From the NCBI GenBank assembly GCA_003151875.1, contig PLYW01000329.1, positions 1-14,711 of the forward strand: a DNA stretch of 14,711 nt, given 5' to 3'. The stretch comes from Acidobacteriaceae bacterium. Its GTDB lineage: Bacteria; Acidobacteriota; Terriglobia; Terriglobales; Acidobacteriaceae. The position numbers were made by a program, and so were the translations under genes. The notes below the pieces were generated by a model, which was not told the origin of the DNA, searched no databases, and saw nothing but the letters and a program-made list of their open reading frames with translations. How positions within the stretch are numbered: position 1 is the stretch's first letter; the number at the start of each line of letters is the position of its first letter. Positions 1 through 6,138 of this stretch are shown here, piece by piece.

Positions 1-2
1 CC

Positions 3-437
3 CAGCAGCAGAACCAGCAGAAACAGCAGCATGCTCAGCAGGGCGTCCAGCAGGCGGCACACTATACCCCACAACAGCGGCAGCAACAGCAGGTCGCATG
101 GCAGGGGCATCGATCACAAAACTGGCAGTCCGACCACCGCTCGTGGCAGCAACGCGGTGGCTACAACGGCTACCGGATCCCTGACAATCGTTACAACGGC
201 TACTTTGGCCCAGAGCACGGGTTCGTCATCTACAGCCAACCTTTTATGATTGTTGGCGGCTTCCCGCGCTTTCAGTACAACGGTTTTTGGTTTAGCGTGG
301 TTGACCCGTGGCCTGACTATTGGGGAGACAACTGGTACGAAAATGACGACGTTTATATTCTCTACGAGAACGATGGGTACTACATGTACAACCATAGATA
401 TCCAGGCGTCGGCCTCGCGATCAGCGTTTCGATGTAA
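3..437 (+). CDS. Gln-rich exported acidobacterial hypothetical protein (5' truncated)
   Basis: The reading frame is open from the window edge and ends at TAA 435-437, leaving 144 visible residues; the start and any signal peptide lie outside the window. The first 35 or so residues are very rich in Gln, with runs such as QQQNQQKQQ. The C-terminal part is aromatic- and Gly-rich, with GYNGYRIPDNRYNGYFGPEH, then FPRFQYNGFWFSVVDPWP and a DDVYILYENDGYYMYN segment. I recognise this tail from hypothetical exported proteins that are frequent in Acidobacteriota, where a low-complexity region precedes the same FGPEH...GGFWF block. No catalytic motif is visible and the function is unknown. The Trp/Tyr/Asp-rich end would fit a surface or cell-wall-associated protein, which is inference. 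A shorter internal start at 246 is possible but would cut the conserved block. Confidence 0.75.
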   Translation, partial: QQQNQQKQQHAQQGVQQAAHYTPQQRQQQQVAWQGHRSQNWQSDHRSWQQRGGYNGYRIPDNRYNGYFGPEHGFVIYSQPFMIVGGFPRFQYNGFWFSVVDPWPDYWGDNWYENDDVYILYENDGYYMYNHRYPGVGLAISVSM

Positions 438-571
438 AGATCTAGTCGATTAGGTCCAGGCGGGGGGCTGCACCCTAAAGAGCGCTTCCTAAGGGAGAAG
501 TCAACCAATCCGTAAGGCGCGCAGGCGATAGGTTGCAGCCGCCAAGTTGAAAGTTCAGATCGTACTCCCAA

Positions 572-1237
572 ATGGTGGGCAGTTTGATGATTTCGCTCTT
601 CATCGCCATTCCCGGCTGGAGACTTCTCCGCAGTCTGGGAGGAGTTGGGCTGGTAATACTGGGGGTGTTGGACAGCTCGGTGGTTCCCACCTTCGGCAGC
701 TTGGATGCTCTTACCGCGGTCCTGGCAGTCAAGAATCACGAGCTTTGGCTGTACTATGCCGCGGCCAGTACGGCAGGTTCGTTGATCGGCGCTTACATAA
801 CCTATCGAGTGTCAGCCCGGGCGGGAGAGTCCTGGCTCGAGAAGCGCATTGGGAAGAAACGCTCGCGACAGGTCCAGGGGCTGCTTAAACGCTGGGGGTT
901 CGCCGCCGTATTCGTCTCGTGCGTTGCCCCACCGCCATTTCCGACCGCGCCATTCTTCATAGGAGCGGGTGCGCTGCGATATCCGCAGGGGAGGTTCGTT
1001 TCAGCAGTGGCCGCTGGCCGGGCTCTTCGCTATGCGGTGCTCGGATTTCTGGCCGCCAAGTACAGCCATTCAATACTGCGGTTCCTGCGGCATCCGCGCG
1101 GTTTTGAAGCGGATGCCAAGTTGATCGGCATCACCGTGGCCGGCTTCGCGATCATAGTCTCACTCATTTTCCTGTGTCGGCAGTCCAGAATCCATTTCCA
1201 GCGCACCAAGGCAGAAGCGGTGGTGATAGTGAAGTGA
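572..1237 (+). CDS. DedA/VTT-domain inner-membrane protein
   Basis: This 221-residue integral membrane protein has about five hydrophobic segments (roughly residues 22-42, 59-79, 109-133, 144-164 and 184-202). The block at about 110-165, with VAPPPFPTAPFFIGAGAL followed by FVSAVAAGRALRYAVLGFLA, fits the VTT (SNARE-associated, DedA-like) family. In that family a re-entrant Pro-rich loop and a conserved Arg in the following helix are typical. DedA/VTT proteins act in the cytoplasmic membrane and several are lipid-carrier flippases or affect membrane energetics; the substrate here cannot be read from sequence. The basic stretch KRIGKKRSRQ (91-100) is likely cytoplasmic. The frame opens at 551, just after a TGA, so ATG 572 is the first possible ATG. 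ATG 587 (residue 6), with GGTGGGC upstream, is an alternative. The gene stands alone between unrelated neighbours. Confidence 0.82.
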   Translation: MVGSLMISLFIAIPGWRLLRSLGGVGLVILGVLDSSVVPTFGSLDALTAVLAVKNHELWLYYAAASTAGSLIGAYITYRVSARAGESWLEKRIGKKRSRQVQGLLKRWGFAAVFVSCVAPPPFPTAPFFIGAGALRYPQGRFVSAVAAGRALRYAVLGFLAAKYSHSILRFLRHPRGFEADAKLIGITVAGFAIIVSLIFLCRQSRIHFQRTKAEAVVIVK

Positions 1238-1346
1238 CACAAGACAAGTTGTACCTCGATGCGAAATATGGGCCTTCGCGGACGCTGTGCAGGCCTCTCG
1301 CACGTTTCAGAATTGAGCAAAGCGACTTTATTCACAAGGTGGCCGC

Positions 1347-1544
1347 ATGAGCAGCGAAGGATCTGAGCAAATGCTGGGTCTGTTGAAAGAACTGTCCGTT
1401 TATAACGCCATGGATGACGACTATGTGGGCGGCGCCAATGGTCCAGTGGAAACCGAAGCCTTTGAGGAGCGCGAGCGAAGGCGACAGGAGATAAAGTTGG
1501 AAATGCAAACGCTCGCTAGTGAGAGCAAGAGCCATCCGTCCTAA
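1347..1544 (+). CDS. Small charged conserved hypothetical protein (65 aa)
   Basis: This is a short, strongly charged soluble protein. The first part (MLGLLKELSVYNAMDDDY) looks helical. A Glu/Arg-rich helix follows (FEERERRRQEIKLEMQTLA, about residues 35-55), which could form a coiled coil or dimer. AAGGTGG lies just upstream of ATG 1347 and serves as a ribosome binding site. The composition is that of a real protein, and I have seen similar LLKELSVY...FEERERRRQEI proteins in Acidobacteriota, but no function is known to me. There is no Cys, no signal peptide and no membrane segment. The reverse-strand frame over the same bases (1332-1535) lacks protein-like features. Confidence 0.7.
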   Translation: MSSEGSEQMLGLLKELSVYNAMDDDYVGGANGPVETEAFEERERRRQEIKLEMQTLASESKSHPS

Positions 1545-1672
1545 GCATCCCTGCTCACTATCTATAGATGGTCAATCTTGACCAGACGCAACCTGCCATT
1601 CCCAACGACGATGGTTTGTGGCCTTGGACCCACCAGGCCGCCTTGTTTAACAGGAGGTTTCTGACTGCAACC

Positions 1673-1939
1673 ATGCCCAAAGCATTCGGCAGCTTGATGC
1701 GAATACTGAGACTATGTCCCCACGCCAATGTAGGTTGGCCCATACGTTGCAACGGCGAGGAGATACCCTCGCAACATTGTTTTGACTGCGGAGCACAGCG
1801 GACGTATAGGCTTCAGCCCAGTATGCAAAGGGGCCCATGGAAACGGCCGGAACCGTGTTCCACCTATCACCTCGAAATCGCCTTCTCATCCAATGTGCAG
1901 AGTGGATCGGTACCGCCGGAACAGCTCGCGATATCCTAA
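1673..1939 (+). CDS. Small Cys/His (zinc-ribbon-like) hypothetical protein
   Basis: The predicted 88-residue protein carries C15-P-H17 near the N-terminus and H35-C36-F-D-C39-G about 20 residues later. The pattern C-x-H...C-x2-C-G resembles a family of small acidobacterial proteins with a CPH...WP...CLDCG layout and probably binds zinc; no metal or partner is known. The upstream sequence AGGAGG at 1652-1657 is a perfect Shine-Dalgarno core, although its 15 nt distance to ATG 1673 is longer than usual. The frame stays open back to ATG 1568, but the extra 35 residues lie before the ribosome site and look unlike protein. Beyond residue 60 the sequence is poorly patterned. The gene ends convergently with the minus-strand gene, overlapping it by 4 bp (1936-1939). 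Alternatively the region is non-coding or a decayed gene. Confidence 0.5.
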   Translation: MPKAFGSLMRILRLCPHANVGWPIRCNGEEIPSQHCFDCGAQRTYRLQPSMQRGPWKRPEPCSTYHLEIAFSSNVQSGSVPPEQLAIS

Positions 1940-2751
1940 GGTGGTGATATAGGGCGAACCGCAATCGCCTGATACTCCGGCCGCGACTGTAGAAGCTCTT
2001 CCGCCTGCCTCAAATCGAGGTCCTTCGACACCGGTTCAAAGTCGGACCGTGTCTCATGTTGCTGCTTACTGATTGTCTTGAACAGCAGCATTCGTCCCGC
2101 GATCTGAATATCGACGAGGTCTGTCTTCCAATGAGATGAGCTGACTTGGGTCCGCTCAATCGCAAATGTGCCGCCTTTGGCGAGGTGCCCGAAAAGTCCG
2201 AAGCCAAAGCCGACGTTCTCCACCAAAAGCCCGTTCAAGCGTGCCAGCCGTTTCTGTTGGGGATCGACCAGGAGTGTTCCAGCCATGCTCTGCAGGACTT
2301 TGGACTCCATCGTAGGCGGGACAAATGCCGGGTCAGGGCGGAAATCGAGTCGCTGATAGGGACCGTCCCAACCGTCGTATTCATAGACGAAGGCGCTCGG
2401 TAACAAACGCACCAGGTTCTCCAGCCGGCGTTCGTCCGCATCGTGCTGTTTCTTGACCGTAAGCTGCTGGCTGGGTTCGCGAATCAACTGATTGAGGCGG
2501 GCGGTCTCCTGCTCGCGTTGCCCTGAATCCAGCGGTGCGTTATTGATTGCGAGAAGACGGTACACCGGACCGTCTTTGGTTTCAACTTCCAGCTCGCTCA
2601 ACGTCTGCTGCTCGACTACTTTGGTGACGTGGTATATCCAGTTAGTTTGCTCTGCCCGGTCAGTCACTTCATTGGCAACCATGTCCTTAACAAGGTCATG
2701 TGCAGAGGATTGCGCCTCCGGCCCCTGCGACCCGGCATAAGAAGGGCACAT
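1936..2751 (-). CDS. Exported hypothetical protein, possibly LolA-like fold
   Basis: There are 271 residues from ATG 2751. The sequence has the make-up of a periplasmic protein family common in Acidobacteriota. An N-terminal ANEV..RAEQTNWIYHVTKVV segment is followed by a statement-like block ending in GPVYRLLAINNAPLD. A charged helical linker (QREQETARLNQLI...DADERRLENLVRLLP) comes next, then alternating strands (FVYEYDGWDGPYQRLDFRPDPAF; GTLLVDPQQKRLARLNGLL). The pattern suggests a lipoprotein-carrier-like (LolA/LppX) beta fold, but this is inference. ATG 2751 lies inside what looks like a signal peptide: upstream codons in the same frame encode LHLAVIALLMCPSYAG. That open frame reaches a TAG at 2854-2856 without any ATG, GTG or TTG. 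The true start may therefore be non-canonical, or a base may have been lost near 2784. No Shine-Dalgarno site precedes 2751. Confidence 0.7.
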   Translation of the reverse strand: MCPSYAGSQGPEAQSSAHDLVKDMVANEVTDRAEQTNWIYHVTKVVEQQTLSELEVETKDGPVYRLLAINNAPLDSGQREQETARLNQLIREPSQQLTVKKQHDADERRLENLVRLLPSAFVYEYDGWDGPYQRLDFRPDPAFVPPTMESKVLQSMAGTLLVDPQQKRLARLNGLLVENVGFGFGLFGHLAKGGTFAIERTQVSSSHWKTDLVDIQIAGRMLLFKTISKQQHETRSDFEPVSKDLDLRQAEELLQSRPEYQAIAVRPISPP

Positions 2752-2856
2752 GAGGAGAGCAATGACCGCGAGATGGAGGCTGACATACTTGATGTTTGAT
2801 TGGATGCTGGATGGCGGAGCTTCGGCTGAGTTTATTTGGATCTCCGCGATATCCTA

Positions 2857-3179
2857 TTCCTCTTAAGGGATGTGAGCAGATTTGAACAGACGCGGCTTGC
2901 CGCGGTCGTCTAATCTTCTACTAGGTGGAATAAGGTTCGGTTGGGGCTATTTCCATGAACGTTCCCTTTTTCCTTCTGACCGAGGGCCCTTGCAGTTAGC
3001 TGGATTTCCAGTTGCCACTCTGACCCTCAGCCTCACTTGCAGCAGGGGCCCGCTATTCGCAGCGGGTGTTTAAGCCCTGTTCCCCCATCTGCGACATCGC
3101 CCTAAGGACGAGGGCTTTTAGACAGCCGGAGCGCCAATAGAAAAGCGCCCGACCGAAAATAGAGGAAGGTAAAAATAGT
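2857..3179. other. Gene-free leader region with hairpins
   Basis: No convincing gene is present here. An open frame at 2882-3073 on the + strand has no ribosome site, starts with TTG and does not resemble a protein. Two hairpins stand out: CCCGCT/AGCGGG at 3049-3066 with a 6-base loop, and GCCCT/AGGGC at 3099-3115 followed by TTTT. The stretch after 3120 is A-rich and ends in the ribosome site (GAGGAAGGT, about 3162-3170) of the next gene. The region probably holds promoter elements for both flanking genes, but I cannot place -10 or -35 boxes with confidence. Confidence 0.4.
3099..3119 (+). terminator. Short hairpin plus TTTT (terminator- or attenuator-like)
   Basis: A 5 bp stem GCCCT/AGGGC with a 7-base loop (AAGGACG) is followed directly by TTTT. 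The shape is that of a weak intrinsic terminator on the + strand. No + strand gene ends nearby, since the previous + strand stop is at 1939. If real, it would act on transcripts starting in the leader of the micro-membrane protein gene. A stem this short can arise by chance. Confidence 0.3.
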
Positions 3180-3374
3180 ATGCCGTTACTTCAAGTTGTT
3201 CTGGTCCTGATCGTCGTTGGAGTTCTTCTGTGGCTGGTGAATCGCTTCATTCCCATGGCGGGTTCCATTAAGTCAATTCTGAACGCTGTGGTGGTCATAG
3301 CCGTGGTGCTATGGCTGCTGAATATCTTTGGTCTAATGCAGTCTCTCTCCAACATTCACATCGGCAAGCCGTAA
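3180..3374 (+). CDS. Thivi_2564-like micro-membrane protein (64 aa)
   Basis: This is a tiny inner-membrane protein with two hydrophobic helices, about residues 5-22 and 34-52, joined by a short loop with NRFIPMAGSIKS. The arrangement LLWLVNRFIPM...ILN..VVIAVVLWLLNIFG matches the small bacterial family annotated as Thivi_2564 family membrane protein, whose role is unknown. The Shine-Dalgarno site GAGGAAGGT lies about 10 bases before ATG 3180. The gene ends 9 bp before the first start of the phospholipase-like gene on the same strand, so the two may be co-transcribed. Similar-sized membrane proteins of other families occur at 11347-11493 and 11648-11803. These proteins are often near stress or envelope genes, which is context rather than proof. 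Confidence 0.85.
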   Translation: MPLLQVVLVLIVVGVLLWLVNRFIPMAGSIKSILNAVVVIAVVLWLLNIFGLMQSLSNIHIGKP

Positions 3375-3383
3375 CCGAGAGGG

Positions 3384-4784
3384 ATGATGCACCAGAACAA
3401 ATTCGAAGCCCAGAGTGCGAAAGTATGTACCAATGACCGAATCCAATCAAAATCCACGATGCATGCCGGACTTGCCATGAGAAACGCGATCGCAAAGAAT
3501 TGCCGGACGCTCTGGCTTCACACGCTGGCACTGGTGCTGGTAATGCTGATGTGTAGCGGCGCTATGTCAGCCTATTCCGTGCTGACCCACGAGGAGATCG
3601 TTGACCTGCTGTGGGCGGACCAGATCAGTCCGCTCCTCCTCAAGCGCTATCCTGGGCTCACCGAAGAGCAGCTCAAAGAAGCTCACGCCTACGCCTATGG
3701 CGGGGCCGTTATACAGGACCTGGGCTACTATCCATTCGGCAGCGCCGAATTCAGCGACCTGGTGCACTACGTTCGTAGCGGAGACTTCGTTCGTGAACTG
3801 CTGGCGCAGAGCAACGATGCCGACGAGTACGCTTTCGCTCTCGGCGCGCTGTCGCACTATGCTTCGGACATCGCCGGCCACCCTGCGGTCAACCACGCAG
3901 TCGCCATGGGATATCCGAAGCTGGAAGCGAAGTTTGGCACATCAATCCGCTATGCCCAGGACAAAGCCGCGCATCTGAAGACAGAGTTTGGGTTTGACAC
4001 GGTGCAGGTCGAGAAGAATCGTTACGCCTCGCAGCAGTATCACGAGTTCATTGGATTTCAAGTATCCAAGTCCCTGCTGGAACGGGTATTTCCCATCGTA
4101 TACGGAGTGCAGTTGAAAGACGTGCTGCCGCGCGAGGACCTGGCGATTGGCTCGTATCGTTACTCGGTCAGCCAGTTGATCCCGGAGATGACCCAGGTCG
4201 CGCTGCAGACCCACAAGAAGGACCTGATGCGCGAAACTCCCAATTTCGCTAAACAGAAGTTTCTGTACCGGCTGTCCCGCTCCAGTTATGAGAAGGAGTG
4301 GGGCAAGGATTACGTGAAACCCGGATTGCACACGCGGATCATGTCAACGCTCTTGCGATTCATGCCGAGAATTGGTCCCTTCAAAGGTCTGGGGTTCAAG
4401 AGCCCGACTCCGCAAACCGAGGACCTGTACATCAAGAGCATCAATACTACTGTCGATCAATACCGGGCGTTCCTCCAAGCAGTGGGCGCTGACTCGCTCG
4501 TGCTGTCCAACTATGACCTGGACAGCGGCAATCCGACCAAGGAAGGCGAATACTCCCTCACCGACCTGACTTACGCAAAGTTGCTGGGTCAATTGGCCAA
4601 GAACAAGTTCGACCAGACGACGCCCGAGTTACGTGACAACGTCTTGCAGTTCTATTCCGATGTCCCGGCATCGATCCAGACGAAGGACGATAAGGTCGTT
4701 CGATCGACCAGTGTGCTCGCCTTGCTTGATCAGTTAAGGGCTGCAACCCCGGTTCCGGTCGCCGAAGCCACGGCCGGCCATTGA
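3384..4784 (+). CDS. Secreted zinc-dependent phospholipase C-like protein
   Basis: A 466-residue protein whose first 200 or so mature residues match the zinc-dependent phospholipase C family (S1/P1-nuclease-like all-helical fold). Visible ligand-type motifs are THEE (His69), GGAVIQDLGYYP (Asp112), SDLVHYV (His128) and the signature ALGALSHYASDIAGHPAVNHA with His158, Asp162 and His166. In this family such residues hold a tri-zinc site that cleaves phosphate esters of lipids. Many environmental members are not biochemically characterised, so the substrate is open. A signal peptide is clear: positively charged MRNAIAKNCR, hydrophobic LALVLVMLM, then SGAMSAYS with cleavage near residue 63. This makes ATG 3477 (Met32) a plausible true start; ATG 3384, 3387 and 3459 are alternatives and none has a good Shine-Dalgarno site. 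The C-terminal half (about 270-466) is extra to the core and unrecognised. A hairpin follows the stop. Confidence 0.82.
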   Translation: MMHQNKFEAQSAKVCTNDRIQSKSTMHAGLAMRNAIAKNCRTLWLHTLALVLVMLMCSGAMSAYSVLTHEEIVDLLWADQISPLLLKRYPGLTEEQLKEAHAYAYGGAVIQDLGYYPFGSAEFSDLVHYVRSGDFVRELLAQSNDADEYAFALGALSHYASDIAGHPAVNHAVAMGYPKLEAKFGTSIRYAQDKAAHLKTEFGFDTVQVEKNRYASQQYHEFIGFQVSKSLLERVFPIVYGVQLKDVLPREDLAIGSYRYSVSQLIPEMTQVALQTHKKDLMRETPNFAKQKFLYRLSRSSYEKEWGKDYVKPGLHTRIMSTLLRFMPRIGPFKGLGFKSPTPQTEDLYIKSINTTVDQYRAFLQAVGADSLVLSNYDLDSGNPTKEGEYSLTDLTYAKLLGQLAKNKFDQTTPELRDNVLQFYSDVPASIQTKDDKVVRSTSVLALLDQLRAATPVPVAEATAGH

Positions 4785-4789
4785 TCGCC

Positions 4790-4813
4790 GTCCCTTCTCT
4801 CAGAGGAAGGGAC
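4790..4813. terminator. Hairpin between convergent genes, probable terminator
   Basis: A perfect 8 bp stem GTCCCTTC/GAAGGGAC with an 8-base loop begins 5 bases after the stop of the phospholipase-like gene. It lies between two converging genes and could end transcription from either side. A proper T tract is missing on the + strand. Confidence 0.45.
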
Positions 4814-4868
4814 TAGTCTGAAGTAAGGTTCACCTGCAGCGACGTGGTTGTTCAGCGGACCATACAAA

Positions 4869-4900
4869 AGCAGGTCCCTCGCTGCGCTCGTGATGACAAA
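4869..4900. repeat. Probable dispersed intergenic repeat fragment
   Basis: The sequence AGCAGGTCCCTCGCTGCGC and its continuation CTCGTGATGACAAA resemble a short motif (CAGGTCCCTCGC...GCTCG.GATGACA) that I recall recurring in intergenic regions of many soil bacterial genomes, including Acidobacteriota. Only one copy is visible in this window, so the repeat call rests on memory of the motif and not on copies seen here. Confidence 0.35.
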
Positions 4901-4927
4901 ATGGAATGCTACTACGTCGTGCAGACG

Positions 4928-5920
4928 TCAATAGGAACTAACACAGCACGGCTTACCGTTATGCTCCAACCAGGTCAGTAGCGAACGCAAACTGGCCTGG
5001 GCCAGAGCTATACAGGAATCGCCCGCACCATAGTAGATGTTGATGGTATCGCCGTCGGGACTTATGGTGTGTCCACACGGGAAGACAACGTCATGCACGT
5101 CGCCTCCGCGCTCATAGTCGGTTTCCGGTCCGAAGATCCAGGAATCGCCTCGCAGCAAGCAAACATCTGGCTTCAGAATGTCAAAGAGAGCGAGGCCTAC
5201 CCGGTATAACGAGCCGGAGGCCGTGTGCTTCACTCCGTGATACAGCATCAGCCAACCTCTCTCCGTCTCGATTGGCGGTGACGACAAGCCAATCTTGTTT
5301 GCGTCCCACCACGCGCCCTTGCGCGCCAGCATCATCACTCGGTGGCCGCCCCAATGACGCAGATCGGGAGAGTAAGAAACCCAGATGTGAGCTCCCAGAG
5401 GAGTCATCGGCCGATGGATGAGCGCCCACAGACCGTCGATCTTGTGCGGTAAAAGAGCGGCATCCTTGTCGTCCGGCGACATGAGGAACCCGTAGCGCTC
5501 GAATGTCCGAAAATCCGTAGTTAGCGCCAGAGAAACTCCGGGGCCGCCTTTGGAATATGCCGTATAGGCCACCGCATACTGTTTTAGCTCGGGAACGTAG
5601 GTAATACGCGGATCTTCGATTCCCCACAGTTCCTCTGGATATTTATCTGGATCAGGCATCAGCGTTGGCGTTGCATCGATTTCCCATCCGTTCATGCCAT
5701 TCGCAGAACGGGCAGCGCACAGATGGGAGAGACCTCGGCGATCCTCCACCCGGCAAAGCAGCAGCGTGGAGCCATCCGCAAGCAGTGTCGCTCCGGCATT
5801 AAATACGCTATTAATGCGATAAGGCCAGTCTTTACTGGACAAAATTGGATTGGCGGGATGCCGATGAAGGAGAGATTCGGAAGCGTCGATAGACTCAACA
5901 GCGTCGATGGCCAAGGTCAT
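4928..5920 (-). CDS. GH130-family glycoside phosphorylase/hydrolase (mannoside-type)
   Basis: The 330 residues cover a full five-bladed beta-propeller of glycoside hydrolase family 130. Recognisable blocks in order are HPANPIL (21-27), NSVFNAGATLL (37-47), CRVEDRRG (56-63), WGIEDPRIT (99-107) with Asp103 as the expected catalytic acid, LIHRP (167-171), KIGLSSPPIETERGWLMLYHG (209-229) and DVHDVVFPCG (274-283). Family members cleave beta-mannosidic bonds, often with phosphate to release mannose 1-phosphate; some act as plain hydrolases. The RVEDRRG block and the basic residues around the cleft favour a phosphorylase, but the substrate cannot be fixed. There is no signal peptide, so it acts in the cytoplasm. 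A GT4 glycosyltransferase is encoded about 2 kb upstream on the same strand, a pairing I know from other genomes. No strong ribosome site precedes ATG 5920. Confidence 0.9.
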   Translation of the reverse strand: MTLAIDAVESIDASESLLHRHPANPILSSKDWPYRINSVFNAGATLLADGSTLLLCRVEDRRGLSHLCAARSANGMNGWEIDATPTLMPDPDKYPEELWGIEDPRITYVPELKQYAVAYTAYSKGGPGVSLALTTDFRTFERYGFLMSPDDKDAALLPHKIDGLWALIHRPMTPLGAHIWVSYSPDLRHWGGHRVMMLARKGAWWDANKIGLSSPPIETERGWLMLYHGVKHTASGSLYRVGLALFDILKPDVCLLRGDSWIFGPETDYERGGDVHDVVFPCGHTISPDGDTINIYYGAGDSCIALAQASLRSLLTWLEHNGKPCCVSSY

Positions 5921-6138
5921 AAGTCATTCTACAGGAACATGAAACTGATATTGCAAAATGTTGGAGCACAAAAAAGCACTCGGCCCGGCCGGCAACCCAG
6001 CTCAAGCCATTTAGTCGAGAATAGCGTTTTCTCTCGACAGGAGTGATGTACCTCCCGGTACGCTTGGAGGCCCACAGACCCTGCCTTCGAATGTTCCGGT
6101 AGCGTGAATTCCTCCTTACGTGATCGTGTTTTTCTGCC

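Noticed and set aside
1..100. CAG/CAA-rich stretch that looks like a microsatellite or CRISPR-like repeat
   Set aside because: It is in frame with the partial gene and encodes a poly-Gln-rich region; there is no spacer-repeat structure.
1647..1964. 105-codon minus-strand frame overlapping the small Cys/His gene
   Set aside because: There is no ribosome site or protein-like pattern. The + strand frame has AGGAGG and paired Cys/His.
2882..3073. 63-codon + strand frame in the leader region
   Set aside because: It begins with TTG, has no Shine-Dalgarno site, and its composition is unlike that of neighbouring proteins.
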